Shown here: positions 1-9,333 of the stretch, piece after piece
How the letters are laid out: each line of letters begins with the position of its first letter
Numbering within the stretch: the stretch's first letter is position 1
NCBI RefSeq assembly: GCF_014712225.1
Contig: NZ_JACXBW010000023.1
Coordinates: 1-62,166 of the forward strand
Length of the DNA: 62,166 bases
DNA from: Pseudarthrobacter sulfonivorans
GTDB taxonomy: Bacteria; Actinomycetota; Actinomycetes; Actinomycetales; Micrococcaceae
Direction: 5' to 3'
The notes under the pieces: model-generated
Told to the model about the DNA's origin: nothing
What the model saw: the letters and a program-made list of their open reading frames with translations, nothing else
Database searches by the model: none
Position numbers and translations under genes: made by a program

Positions 1-2136
1 CCCGAGCATGCTCGTCAAGGTCCAGATGTCGTCTGAGTGGCGGAGTATCTCCAACGCCTCATAGCCTGCCGCGGCTGCGTCCTTGTGCTCAAGGAACGCG
101 GGAAGCTGCATCGCACGCATGGCCAGGCCATGCCCGCGAAGCTCCGCATCACCGAGCCGGGAGGCCATGTCCAACTCTTCATCGATGGCCTTCATGCTTG
201 AGTCGTAATCACCGCTCCAAGCCTGGGCAAAAGACAACGCACCAAGCAGCCGTCCCCGTTCGGCGCCCCCGTGGCCGTCAAGCATTTTAAGTCCATAAGC
301 TGCCAAATCGAGGGCTTCATGCATCCGGAAAAACCAAAACATAGTATGAGCGGCCTCGCAGCTCGTGCGGGAGATGGCTTTAAGATCACCCACTTCCGCA
401 TAGATGTTTAGGGCGCTACGCAGCGAGGCCACTGAATCCGGCCAACGACCTATCATCCGCAACGCCAAACCGCGCTGGAACCAAAGTTCCGCACGGTCAG
501 AAGCGTCGGCGGTATCCATGACCACCATGGCCTGGTTCAGATAGCGAAGCCCTTCTTCCGCCGCGGAACTGTTCAGCGCTGCCCTGCCAGCCATCGTGAG
601 ATACCGCAGAATATTCTGCCTATCTGAAATCGGACCCGCTTGAACAAGGTGCCGTGCGATCTCATCTGCCCGCTCTTCCAAGGTGTGAGAATACAACTGC
701 TCCAAAGCTACGGCAGCTGCGGCGTGGATTCGACGCACGCGGGCTGGCGATACGCTCTCAATGATTGCCTTACGCACGATGGCGTGCACAAACTCATAGC
801 GTTCGACAGCGTCCGGAGCAGCGGCTGTGACGTCATACAAAAGCTGTGCCTGCGTTGCTTCTTCTACTCTCTCCAGGAGAGACTGATCGTCTGCTTCAGC
901 GAGGCGTTGCAGCACATTAAGTTCAAATGTCTGACCTAAGACGGCGGCCATCCCTAACAGCGTCTGCGTCTCTTGGCTAAGCCGCCGAACCCGTGCCGCA
1001 ACGATGTCCTTCACTCCATGAGGTACATCTGCTGTACCCGCCGATCTCGGTCCGCTATCTTCCCCGAGGCTTCGGATCAGTTCTCGGGCATACAGTGGGT
1101 TTCCTCGTGTTTCCGAGTAGATGTCATAGGCCAAGCGCTCGGCGAAGACGTCGTCCGGAGACAGGGGCGACCCATTGTCTCTTCCCAAGAGTTGAGCCAC
1201 CTCGAGCCGATGCAATCCACCCAGCTCAATTTGAACCGGCGTTGCCTCCCGGCGCAGCTCACCCAGGAAGTCGATTAAGGCGTCTGAAGAATATTTCGGG
1301 CGAAGAGTGCAGATTACTAGTGTCCGCTCAAGCATCTCTCTCTGCATAAGGTGCCTGAGCAATAGGAGGGTCGGCTCTGGGGCCCAGTGCAAATCATCAA
1401 CTGCGAACAGCAACGGGGAAGACATCGAGGCTTGACGGAAAACCCGGGTGACGGCATCGAACAACCGCGAACGGATAAAGTGCGGATCTGCCCGCAATGC
1501 GTCAACAGGAACCCTTGGTAATCGAAGGCCGGAATTTGGAACGATTCTGCTCAAGTCTTCAGCCAAATCACCAAGTTCCGCCGCCAAGCGACCCGGATCA
1601 CAGGCACGGAGATAGGGTGCGAGGGCCTGGCCGACAGCCTCAAATGGGCCTGACACGTCTTCATCACAACGTCCGTGCAGCACCAATGGGTGGTCAGTGA
1701 CTGATATTTGTCGCACGAATTCAGCAACCAGCCTGCTTTTTCCAATGCCTGCATCGCCCGAGACCAGCACAAGGCGCTGTGCGCCCGCCTTGGCCATGTC
1801 CCACTCATCGTGGAGTTGTTCGAGCTCCGGACCCCGGCCCACGAACTCGCCTGCGTTGGCCATGCGTAGCAATGACGGGGGAGCCTCAATTCGCACGGGA
1901 TCAGCGGTTTGTTGAGCGCGCACAGCAGCCACCAGGCCCGAGCGGTCAGGGACATCGAACTTCGTCAAGAGATTCGAGACGTGACTCTCGACCGTGCGTA
2001 CGCTGATACCTAAGGCCGCAGCGATGTCGCCGTTCGTCAGGTGGTCAAGAACGGCCTGAAGCACCTCCCACTCCCTGGAGGTGATGCCCCGGTCACGGAA
2101 CGATCCGGATTTCGGTTCTGTATAGTCTGCCGGCAT
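1..2136 (-). CDS. AAA-type ATPase transcriptional regulator with N-terminal LuxR HTH (partial, 3' end outside window)
   Basis: An open frame runs without a stop from an ATG at 2136 to base 1, so at least 712 residues are visible and the C-terminus is missing. Residues about 18-75 form a LuxR/GerE helix-turn-helix (TNGDIAAALGISVRTVESHV). A Walker A motif, GDAGIGKSR, lies at about 127-135 and a Walker B-like stretch, LLFAVDDLHW, at about 243-252. The later part is helical and TPR-like, as in MalT/LAL-type regulators. The start has a good ribosome site (GGAGAGGAA). Typical LAL proteins carry the LuxR domain at the C-terminus; here it is at the N-terminus. The inducer is unknown. The reading frame is continuous, so I regard it as functional. 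Confidence 0.85.
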   Translation of the reverse strand, partial: MPADYTEPKSGSFRDRGITSREWEVLQAVLDHLTNGDIAAALGISVRTVESHVSNLLTKFDVPDRSGLVAAVRAQQTADPVRIEAPPSLLRMANAGEFVGRGPELEQLHDEWDMAKAGAQRLVLVSGDAGIGKSRLVAEFVRQISVTDHPLVLHGRCDEDVSGPFEAVGQALAPYLRACDPGRLAAELGDLAEDLSRIVPNSGLRLPRVPVDALRADPHFIRSRLFDAVTRVFRQASMSSPLLFAVDDLHWAPEPTLLLLRHLMQREMLERTLVICTLRPKYSSDALIDFLGELRREATPVQIELGGLHRLEVAQLLGRDNGSPLSPDDVFAERLAYDIYSETRGNPLYARELIRSLGEDSGPRSAGTADVPHGVKDIVAARVRRLSQETQTLLGMAAVLGQTFELNVLQRLAEADDQSLLERVEEATQAQLLYDVTAAAPDAVERYEFVHAIVRKAIIESVSPARVRRIHAAAAVALEQLYSHTLEERADEIARHLVQAGPISDRQNILRYLTMAGRAALNSSAAEEGLRYLNQAMVVMDTADASDRAELWFQRGLALRMIGRWPDSVASLRSALNIYAEVGDLKAISRTSCEAAHTMFWFFRMHEALDLAAYGLKMLDGHGGAERGRLLGALSFAQAWSGDYDSSMKAIDEELDMASRLGDAELRGHGLAMRAMQLPAFLEHKDAAAAGYEALEILRHSDDIWTLTSMLG

Positions 2137-2734
2137 TGATGGATTCCTCTCCGAACCCCCGAGTGTGGCAGGTCAACTGCACAATCAACCGGAAGCCTCA
2201 GCCGGCAGCATGCGCAGTTCGATCTGATCGGAACGGTTAGGCACGTGCAGAGCGACCGACGTGCGGCCGCCACCAACGCCGTTCCAGTTGCGGGACGCAC
2301 ATTCAGACTGTGTTGGACTTCATCGCTGGCGCACCTTGCGCGCCTGGAGTGAAGCCGAATTGCTCTGCAGCTACGTTTAGAATCTCTCCGCAGCTGGCAG
2401 ATGTCGAGTCCCCGTCGTAGAACCGCAGAGTCCGGAAAGAGTGACGGCCACCGATTCCCGTATCGGTGGCCGCCGGCAGCTTTCGTGGCTGCCTAGAGGC
2501 AGTTTTTCATGGCCGCTAACAAGGGGCACTGGTCTGTGGGCGACCGCGGCCCGACAGCCTTCCGTACTGGCTCCCGCACTGGTTCCGTGGAGAAATCCGT
2601 GAGGGCCACGGATGCACAGTGCATACGGCACATTCCACACTGATAGGGACAGGTTGTAGTCCCAGGGTCTGGCCAGCGCCCCGCCGGCGGCACCTTACCA
2701 ACAGCGCACTACCTAGCGAGAAAGGCAGACTGAA
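2137..2734. other. 598-bp intergenic region
   Basis: This stretch holds the promoter side of the LuxR-type regulator and, further right, the upstream region of the small ORF at 2735. I see no convincing gene. A perfect hairpin lies at 2445-2472. On the minus strand, 2185-2310 has a short stretch with coding-like codon use ending in RTSVALHVPNRSDQIELRM..., but no start codon, so it may be a gene relic. Confidence 0.5.
2445..2472. terminator. Hairpin, possible terminator
   Basis: An 11-bp perfect inverted repeat (CGGCCACCGAT / ATCGGTGGCCG) with a 6-nt loop. There is no obvious U-tract. No gene ends close by, so its role is unclear. Confidence 0.4.
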
Positions 2735-2896
2735 ATGACACGCGAAGAAGCCTATGCAGGTTGCCCCTCAGATTCGTACGTGGAATTTTATGGCGGCCAA
2801 TGGCTCGTGGTCCCGTTTGCGCCCGTCCAGCAGCCCGCCTTTTTCACGTGTCTGCCCGGAAACGGCCGGGTCACACCCCATAACCGCTCCAAGTGA
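2735..2896 (+). CDS. Small conserved-looking protein, 53 aa (paralogue 1)
   Basis: ATG at 2735, stop at 2894-2896. The product starts MTREEAYAGCPSDSYVEFYG and is aromatic-rich, with two cysteines (C10 and C39). The first 42 residues match the ORF at 5639-5788 except at positions 9 (G/R) and 28 (F/L), while the last residues differ completely. The 20-30 bases upstream are also shared (CCTAGCGAGAAAG). Near-identity at protein level with many third-position differences argues that it is translated. No family is recognised and the function is unknown. Confidence 0.6.
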   Translation: MTREEAYAGCPSDSYVEFYGGQWLVVPFAPVQQPAFFTCLPGNGRVTPHNRSK

Positions 2897-3127
2897 CCGT
2901 CAACACCGCGGACGACCACCACGCTCGGGCTCTTGCCGGCGCCCATGACGCGCTTGGATTCGGGGATGTGTCCTATTCGAACTTAGTTCCCGCGGTGTTC
3001 GAAATGCTCGGCGAGGTCGTATGTGGTTTGACTGCGGCAACGCGAAAACGACTTACTAACCCTCCGGTAGGCCACAACCTCCGCACAGATGACATAAGCA
3101 AATCCACACCCCGCTCGAAGGAGAATC

Positions 3128-3337
3128 ATGCAGTCCACAATCGCCCCTGTTGAAATTAATGTCACCAGTCTGAAAAGCCTTGAAGAACGGCTTGAGGCCG
3201 CTGTCAGTCACCTTCAGGAAGCCGCAATGCTAACTGGTAGGCACGGAATCTTGGTTACTCGCAACCGGGCCGGAAGTTACACAGCTGCACTCTCAGACCA
3301 GGTTCCTTTTGGAATGACGCGCGAACTTGTTCGATGA
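3128..3337 (+). CDS. Small hypothetical protein, 69 aa
   Basis: ATG at 3128 is preceded by a strong ribosome site (GAAGGAGAATC-ATG). The product is acidic to neutral and mostly helical, with an amphipathic stretch LKSLEERLEAAVSHLQEAA at about residues 15-33. It has no membrane segment or known motif. It lies 231 bp after the first small paralogue, on the same strand, and ends 62 bp before an ABC-ATPase scrap. The good start and helix pattern favour a real gene, but I do not recognise a family. Confidence 0.5.
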   Translation: MQSTIAPVEINVTSLKSLEERLEAAVSHLQEAAMLTGRHGILVTRNRAGSYTAALSDQVPFGMTRELVR

Positions 3338-3399
3338 CGGCACCAGGACGACTGGGCAGAACCGGTTCGTTCCTGATGGAGCCGTCCACATCAGCCACT

Positions 3400-3524
3400 G
3401 CACCGAGGTGACGTCCACGCCGTCGAGCTTTATCCGTCCGGCATCCGGCTCGTAGAACCGCATCATCAGGTTCACGAGGGTGGTCTTGCCCGCACCGGTC
3501 GGCCCCACAATCGCCACCGTCTGC
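3400..3524 (-). pseudogene. Scrap of ABC exporter ATPase gene
   Basis: About 125 bp on the minus strand matches 14171-14295 of the intact ABC exporter gene, with only scattered base changes. It encodes the Walker A block (IVGPTGAGKTTLVNLMMRFY) through DGVDVTSV. Sequence on both sides is unrelated, so no ATPase can be made. A second, longer scrap of the same gene is at 11277-11803. Confidence 0.8.
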
Positions 3525-3544
3525 GCCTCAGCTTCGACGGGCCA

Positions 3545-5365
3545 CTAGTCGGGAGCGTCGACCGCCAAACTGAGGGGGTCAACCCCGTGCATCGCATCGG
3601 CCGCCCGGACGAGTGTCAGGTGCGAGAAGGCCTGCGGAAAGTTGCCCGCCATCCGATCCTCGTCCGTGGCGTACTCCTCGCTCAGCAGGCCAAGCTCGTT
3701 GGCAAACCCCACGAGCCTGTCCATCAAAACCTTCGCATCTTCCTGCCGGCCTGTGCGCGCATACTGCTCCACCAGCCAGAAAGAGCAGGCGAGGAAAGGA
3801 TGTTCACCCGGTGCCAGGCCATCAACGCCAGTCTCTGTCCGGTAGCGCAGGAGCAGGCCGTCGTCGGTCAGAAGTTCCTCTTCCAGCCGTGCGACCGTGC
3901 CAAGCATGTGCTTGTCGTTGTAGGGCAGAAAACCGACTTGGGGCATCACGAGGAGGGCCGCATCTGTCTGCGTTCCGCCATAGGTCTGCGTAAAGGAATT
4001 GATGCTGTGGTTGAAGCCCTCACGCATGATTTCTTCACGTAGCCGGTCCCGGAGTTTCTCCCACTTGGTCGCATCGCCAGGCAGTCCGTGGATCTGGATG
4101 GCCCGGATCCCGCAGTTGAAGGCGGCCCACATCATCACGCGGGAATGGGTGAAGTACTGCGCGGTCCCGCGCATCTCCCACAGGCCGAAGTCCTTGTCAT
4201 CGATGTGTTTCTCGACGAATCCCAGGAGTGCCTTCTGCAGGGCCCAGGAGAAATGGTCTTCCTTGCCGCCGGCCATACGAAGCCGTTCCAGTGCCACCAT
4301 CACTTCGCCCACAACATCGGCCTGGAACTGCGATACGGCAGCATTTCCGATCCGCACAGGCTTGGAGTCTTCATAACCGGGGAGGTGCGTCAGTTCGCGT
4401 TCGGGGAGTTCCCGTTCTCCCCCCACGCCGTACATGATCTGCATCTGCTCGGGATCGCCGGCGAGTGCCCGGAGCAGCCAGTTCCGCCATTGCAGCGCCT
4501 CGGTCTCGTAGCCATGGGTCAGCATCGATTCCAGCGTCAACGCCGCGTCGCGCAGCCAGCAGTACCGGTAGTCCCAGTTCCGCGGCCCGCCGAAATCCTC
4601 GGGGAGGGACGTGGTGGGCGCCGCGACGATGCCGCCCGTTTCAAAATGCGTCAGGGCCCGCAGCACAAGCAGCGAACGCTTCACCGCACCCCCATAAACC
4701 CCGTCCTGCCGGCAGTGGCTTCCCCAGCGGCTCCAATAGTCGGTGGCTTCCTCAAGGGCAGCGTCGACGTCAGTCGCAGCGGGCAACGGGCGGTGCGAGG
4801 GGAACCACGTCAGTTCGAAATCAAGTTGCTCGCCCTTCGACACGAGGAATTCGCCCTCGTGCGCGTGAGCGTGGGCATGCGGAAGATGAGGTCCCCTCAG
4901 GGCGAGGGCATCCGGACCGGCCATCGCCAACAGGACGGGCGCGGCCGTCGGCTCCTGGTCGCGTACCCGGCTCATCCAGGGCAGGACCGTTGAATATCCC
5001 GGCCGGATCCGCAGTTCCTGGCGCATCTCCACGGCGCCTTCCACACCGGTGACACGGCGGACAAGGGATGACCCGCTGTCCCCCAGAGGCATGAAATCGG
5101 TGACCAGGACGGAGCCGCTGCCGGTCTTCCAGATGGTTTGGAGCACAAAGGTCGAGTCGATATAGCGCCATTCCACAACTTCAGCGTCGGCTTCACTGGG
5201 GGCCAACAGCCAGCGGCCATGCTCTTCGGTGCCCAGGATCCTGCTAAACACCGACGGCGAGTCGAAGCGCGGGAAACACAGCCAGTCGACGCTGCCATCC
5301 CGGGCTATGAGAGGCCCGGTCTGAAGGTCCGACAGCAACGCATAATCCTCGATGGGGGAAGCCAT
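3545..5365 (-). CDS. Glycoside hydrolase family 15 protein (glucoamylase/trehalase-like)
   Basis: A 606-residue protein with the full GH15 layout: an N-terminal beta domain (IEDYALLSDLQTGPLIARDG, DWLCFPRFDSPSVF) and a C-terminal (alpha/alpha)6 barrel. The barrel carries the NWDYRYCWLRD signature at about 265-275, the general-acid-type segment GLWEMRG, and GNFPQAFSHL near the C-terminus. Actinobacterial members of this group act on trehalose or short alpha-glucans; the substrate cannot be fixed here. It has no signal peptide, so it is probably cytoplasmic. I chose ATG at 5365; an in-frame GTG at 5374 would add three residues. It seems to be transcribed alone. Confidence 0.9.
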   Translation of the reverse strand: MASPIEDYALLSDLQTGPLIARDGSVDWLCFPRFDSPSVFSRILGTEEHGRWLLAPSEADAEVVEWRYIDSTFVLQTIWKTGSGSVLVTDFMPLGDSGSSLVRRVTGVEGAVEMRQELRIRPGYSTVLPWMSRVRDQEPTAAPVLLAMAGPDALALRGPHLPHAHAHAHEGEFLVSKGEQLDFELTWFPSHRPLPAATDVDAALEEATDYWSRWGSHCRQDGVYGGAVKRSLLVLRALTHFETGGIVAAPTTSLPEDFGGPRNWDYRYCWLRDAALTLESMLTHGYETEALQWRNWLLRALAGDPEQMQIMYGVGGERELPERELTHLPGYEDSKPVRIGNAAVSQFQADVVGEVMVALERLRMAGGKEDHFSWALQKALLGFVEKHIDDKDFGLWEMRGTAQYFTHSRVMMWAAFNCGIRAIQIHGLPGDATKWEKLRDRLREEIMREGFNHSINSFTQTYGGTQTDAALLVMPQVGFLPYNDKHMLGTVARLEEELLTDDGLLLRYRTETGVDGLAPGEHPFLACSFWLVEQYARTGRQEDAKVLMDRLVGFANELGLLSEEYATDEDRMAGNFPQAFSHLTLVRAADAMHGVDPLSLAVDAPD

Positions 5366-5638
5366 GCTCCCCACTCAACCACAATTTTTTCACCCGGGTT
5401 AGGCCCGTTTTCGGCTCACCCTGACCGGCCCGGAACCTTCCCACCGGCCGCTTCCATATCAGGGATGGTGGGGCCCGATCGCGCTACCTACCTAAAGGGG
5501 TGGTTAGAACCATCCAGAAATAGCGTTTCGCCTACCTAACGATGACGGGACGATGGATGACAAGCCCACCTCCGGCGAAAGAGGAAAAAGCAGTTCCCAT
5601 CCCAACGACGCATGACCTAGCGAGAAAGACTGATCACC

Positions 5639-5788
5639 ATGACACGAGAAGAAGCCTACGCACGGTGCCCCTCGGATTCGTATGTGGAATTTTATGGCGG
5701 CCAATGGCTCGTCGTCCCGCTTGCACCCGTTCAGCAGCCCGCCTTCTTCACGTGTCTGCCTGGCGAACGCCGCAGCATCCGCCGTTGA
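5639..5788 (+). CDS. Small conserved-looking protein, 49 aa (paralogue 2)
   Basis: ATG at 5639, TGA at 5786-5788, product starting MTREEAYARCPSDSYVEFYG. It is the near-twin of the ORF at 2735-2896 over 42 residues, then diverges (GERRSIRR). The first 28 residues contain the core YVEFYGGQWLVVP. A perfect 13-bp terminator hairpin starts 15 bp after the stop, as expected for an independent short transcript. The function is unknown. Confidence 0.6.
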   Translation: MTREEAYARCPSDSYVEFYGGQWLVVPLAPVQQPAFFTCLPGERRSIRR

Positions 5789-5802
5789 TCGATAGGAAGG
5801 AG

Positions 5803-5833
5803 CGAAGCCGGGTGCTGTTCGCACCCGGCTTCG
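5803..5833. terminator. Strong bidirectional terminator hairpin
   Basis: A perfect 13-bp inverted repeat (CGAAGCCGGGTGC / GCACCCGGCTTCG) with a 5-nt loop, followed by GTCCTTCTG. It sits between the convergent small ORF (ends 5788) and the permease (ends 5849) and can serve both. Confidence 0.8.
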
Positions 5834-5848
5834 GTCCTTCTGGCCTGG

Positions 5849-7432
5849 TTATTGGCTGGCGCCCCTCGGTTCGTCCTCGACGTCCTTAGGTGCGGTGAGA
5901 TCCATCTCGAGCAGCGGCACTACTTTGCACTTGGTGATGTAGCGGTGACCCAGCCATAGAACGATGAAGACCGGCAACCCGATGTAGGAGGACAGCACCT
6001 CCACGGACCGTCCGGCAAGCACAGCCTCGTAGTTCTGTCCCGCGATGACCAGTATGAGCAGGGCGAAGGCCAGCAGCGGGCCAATGGGGAACAGGGATGC
6101 TTTGTACGGCAGGTCGCTGACTTTGTTTCCCTGGGCCAGGAAGCCGCGCCTGAAACGGTAGTGGGAGACCGCGATTCCCGCCCAGACGATGAAGCCGCAT
6201 AGGCCCGACATATTCAGCAGCCAGGAGTAGGCTGCACCCTGCCCGACGATCGCGGAGAGGAACCCGAAGAGTCCCACGGCCGCCGTCGCGAGCAACGCCG
6301 CGATCGGCACACCACGCGCATTGGTTCGGCCGAAGATCTTCGGGGCCATGCCGTCATGGGCCATGGCGTAAAGCATCCGGGTGGAGGCATACAGTCCGGA
6401 GTTTCCCGCGGACAGGATTGCGGTCAGGATCACGGCGTTCATCAAGGCCGCCGCGAAGGCGATTCCTGCGCGGGAGAAGACCAGGGTAAAGGGCGAAGAT
6501 GCGATATCGGACTCACCGGAGGCCAGCAGGCTCGGATCGGTGAACGGGATGAGGCAGCCGATGATAAAGATGGCGCCGATGTAGAAAAGCATGATGCGCC
6601 AGAACACAGTGCGGATGGCCTTCGGCACCTCGCGGCGCGGGTTCTCCGCTTCGCCGGCGGCGACTCCTACAAGCTCGGTGCCCTGGAAGGAGAACCCGGC
6701 AACCATGAAGACAGAAATGATCGAGACCCAACCCCCGTGGAACACGTCATCGCGGTTTTCCCAGTTGCTCAGTCCCGGAGAGTTATCCCCGAGGATGCCG
6801 AAAATCATCAGCACGCCGGCGATCAGGAAGAGCACCACTGCGCTGACCTTGATCAGTGAGAGCCAGAACTCCGACTCGCCAAAGGCCTTGGCCGAGAGGG
6901 CATTGAGCCCGGTCAGCACCAGCAGGAAGATCCCGGCCCACACCCACCCTGGGACGCCCGGGAACCAGAAGTCCATGATGATTCCGGCCGCGACCAGCTC
7001 TGCGGCCACCGTGATGGCCCAGTTGAACCAATAGTTCCAGCCGATCGCGAACCCAAAGGACGGGGAGACGAAGCGGGTGGCAAAGGACTGGAACGAACCG
7101 GCAACCGGAATTTGGGCCGACATCTCGCCCAGTGACTGCATCAACAGGAAGACCATCAGCCCGACCAGCGCGTAGCCGGCCAGCGCACCGCCGGGACCCG
7201 CCTGGGAAATGGTGCTGCCCGAGGCCACAAACAGCCCGGTACCGATCGCACCGCCGATGGCGATCATCTGCAGGTGGCGGTGGTTTAGCCCGCGCTTGAG
7301 TTCGTTGGTGGATTCGCCGGTAGGGCGATCTGCCGCTATCGCAAGGGAGGACCCCTGTGTTCCATCGGGCTTGATTTCTTCTTCGAAATCAATAGCCCGA
7401 TCACTTATTTGCGTGTGGGAGCCAAGTCCCAT
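5849..7432 (-). CDS. APC-family amino-acid permease (LysP/GabP-like)
   Basis: A 527-residue integral membrane protein with about 12 predicted helices. It begins the APC core after a roughly 45-residue hydrophilic N-terminus: HLQMIAIGGAIGTGLFVASG at about 55-74, then PVAGSFQSFATRFVSPSFGF and the helix-5/6 motif GTELVGVAAGEAENPRREVP. These belong to the AAT branch (TC 2.A.3.1), which imports amino acids in symport with protons. The exact substrate is not visible; resemblance is to basic amino acid or GABA carriers. The start has a GGAGGCACC ribosome site. It appears to be a single-gene unit. Confidence 0.88.
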   Translation of the reverse strand: MGLGSHTQISDRAIDFEEEIKPDGTQGSSLAIAADRPTGESTNELKRGLNHRHLQMIAIGGAIGTGLFVASGSTISQAGPGGALAGYALVGLMVFLLMQSLGEMSAQIPVAGSFQSFATRFVSPSFGFAIGWNYWFNWAITVAAELVAAGIIMDFWFPGVPGWVWAGIFLLVLTGLNALSAKAFGESEFWLSLIKVSAVVLFLIAGVLMIFGILGDNSPGLSNWENRDDVFHGGWVSIISVFMVAGFSFQGTELVGVAAGEAENPRREVPKAIRTVFWRIMLFYIGAIFIIGCLIPFTDPSLLASGESDIASSPFTLVFSRAGIAFAAALMNAVILTAILSAGNSGLYASTRMLYAMAHDGMAPKIFGRTNARGVPIAALLATAAVGLFGFLSAIVGQGAAYSWLLNMSGLCGFIVWAGIAVSHYRFRRGFLAQGNKVSDLPYKASLFPIGPLLAFALLILVIAGQNYEAVLAGRSVEVLSSYIGLPVFIVLWLGHRYITKCKVVPLLEMDLTAPKDVEDEPRGASQ

Positions 7433-7929
7433 GGTGCCTCCGAAAAGGTAGCTGCGGTGAGTTTGGGCCTTCCGAAGCCCGCGGGCCGGGAAGGATGGTG
7501 ATCAAGCTAACACGGGCAAGGGAAGCGATATTTGGCGCGCCGAATGTTGCACGTCTGACGGGCCAGATCCTTACGCATAGCGGTGCCAATCCGCGCTGAG
7601 CACAACACTTGCTGATCTGTTCGAGCGCGGTGGCTAAGCAGTCCTGATGATCTGCTATGGCGCGCCAAGAGGCGGTGAGCAGGCAATTTCCACCGATGGC
7701 ACACGTGGCACAGTCCGAAGCGCGACGCGTCCCGATACCGCTGCTTGCTGATGGTGATGCACCGTTCCCGGCTTGTCCTAAAACCAGCGACCCACAGGTC
7801 AGACGCACGCATTGCACTGAAGAGCAGTCCCTGAGCAAAAGTATTTCTTATGCATTAGCGAATAATCCTTCACAGATGCTTACGCACTGCTAGCTTCTTC
7901 AGGAATCCCCACAACTGGAAGGAACCAGC
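7433..7929. other. 497-bp gap upstream of the DUF6421 operon
   Basis: Divergent promoter region between the permease and the DUF6421 operon. Short ORFs occur on both strands, but none has a ribosome site or recognisable protein. Codon use is irregular and the region is less GC-rich near 7840-7890, where the operon promoter probably lies. A decayed gene cannot be excluded. Confidence 0.45.
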
Positions 7930-9333
7930 ATGTCTGTAATCGCAACTCCTGAAGTGACAACCGTCCGGGCAGAAGACCTCAAGGCGCTCCCCGCATGGCA
8001 GGCTCTGAAGGCAGCCGTCGTCGGGCTGCAGCAGGTTCAAGTGCAGGACGGTTCCGTCCCGGAACCCGCTGACCATGACCAGGCCCGCCGGAATGTCGGC
8101 ATCATCACGGACTCAATCAACGATCTGCGCCACCACCTCCTCCACGACACGGACTACCTCGAACTGCTCGTGCAGGACTTCCAGCGGTGGGCGTCCGAGG
8201 GCTTCGTCGTACCGGATTTCCTCGACTCATTGGTAGCCTTCCACCCCGAGCAGTGGCGCATCGACGGACTGCCGCACCTGGTTCTGTTTCCCATGTACAC
8301 GCAGAACGGCAGCACGAACCGCTACTTCGAGGCCGTCCTCATCGAGGTCATTTGGCCTTCATTCGTGGCTGACTTGGAGGCAACTGACTACTCCAACAAG
8401 CTGTTCGTCCCCATCAGCTTCGTGGATTTCACGCCCGGCTATGACACGAACTCCGCAGTTCTCTTCCCCGAGAGCGTAGCGGTGCGAAGCACCCCCTCGT
8501 TCACCTGGGGAGGGATTTTTGCGGACCGCGAAGCAGCCCGGTTCCGTCGCGTCCTGAAAGCTGCTGCCGACATTACTTCCCTGGACCTGCCGGCCGACGC
8601 CGCGGAATTGATCGACGACCAGCACCTCACGGAGAAGACCTTCGTGATGTGGGATCTGATCCATGACCGGACCCACATGCGCGGTGACCTTCCCTTTGAT
8701 CCGTTCATGATCAAGCAGCGGATGCCGTATTTCCTGTACTCCCTGGAGGAGCTCCGCTGCGATCTGACCGCCTTCCGCGAGTCCGTGCTTATCGAGCGGG
8801 ACGAAACGGCTTCCGAGGACGCCCGCAAGCACGCCAAGCTGGTCCAGTACGCCGTGATCTTCGACCGCATTTTCCGCTTCGCGATTACAGGCAACCGGGT
8901 CCGTAACTACGACGCCGTGGGCGGCCAATTGCTGTTCGCGTGGATGCACCAGCACCGGGTCCTGCACTGGACCGATGGAAAGTTGAGCATCGACTGGGCC
9001 GACGTCGCTGGCGTGGTCGTCGAGCTGGGTCTCCGCATCGAGGAACTCTACTGGCGTTCGATCGACCGGCCGAAGACGGCACACTGGCTCGCTGCCTATG
9101 AGCTCGTCTCGGAAACCCTCACCCCCCACCCGGCCTCCGTATGGGCCAAGGGACCGGAGGCCCTTCCGCTGGACGGCCCGCCCCGGGGTCTGACGGACCA
9201 GATCCTTGATGACGAATTCCCCCTGTCGATGTTCTACGAGGCACTGGAGAAGAAGATGCGCCCTGTTATTGACTCAACTGCCGGAATCACAGGTAAGAGC
9301 CCTGTCAAGACTGAGGGCGGGGCGGGCGCATGA
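7930..9333 (+). CDS. DUF6421 family protein
   Basis: A 467-residue cytoplasmic-looking protein that I recognise as the uncharacterised DUF6421 family of actinobacteria. It has no signal peptide or membrane helix. Two elements stand out: HDRTH at residues 245-249 and EELRCD starting at 273. Together they recall an HExxH...EECRxD zinc site as in M49 dipeptidyl peptidases, but with Asp where the catalytic Glu would be. This resemblance is only a suggestion. The start has a GGAAGGAACC ribosome site. The stop overlaps the next gene by 4 bp (ATGA), and that gene overlaps the third the same way, so the three products are probably made together and may work on one substrate. Confidence 0.75.
   Translation: MSVIATPEVTTVRAEDLKALPAWQALKAAVVGLQQVQVQDGSVPEPADHDQARRNVGIITDSINDLRHHLLHDTDYLELLVQDFQRWASEGFVVPDFLDSLVAFHPEQWRIDGLPHLVLFPMYTQNGSTNRYFEAVLIEVIWPSFVADLEATDYSNKLFVPISFVDFTPGYDTNSAVLFPESVAVRSTPSFTWGGIFADREAARFRRVLKAAADITSLDLPADAAELIDDQHLTEKTFVMWDLIHDRTHMRGDLPFDPFMIKQRMPYFLYSLEELRCDLTAFRESVLIERDETASEDARKHAKLVQYAVIFDRIFRFAITGNRVRNYDAVGGQLLFAWMHQHRVLHWTDGKLSIDWADVAGVVVELGLRIEELYWRSIDRPKTAHWLAAYELVSETLTPHPASVWAKGPEALPLDGPPRGLTDQILDDEFPLSMFYEALEKKMRPVIDSTAGITGKSPVKTEGGAGA

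Noticed and set aside
2185..2310. Coding-like minus-strand stretch ending in HVPNRSDQIELRMLPAEASG
   Set aside because: Codon use looks real, but there is no start codon and the frame is closed upstream, so I could not call a gene; it may be a relic.
2893..3153. 86-codon ORF starting GTG at the end of the first small paralogue
   Set aside because: It overlaps the good start of the 3128 gene by 26 bases in another frame and has no ribosome site of its own.
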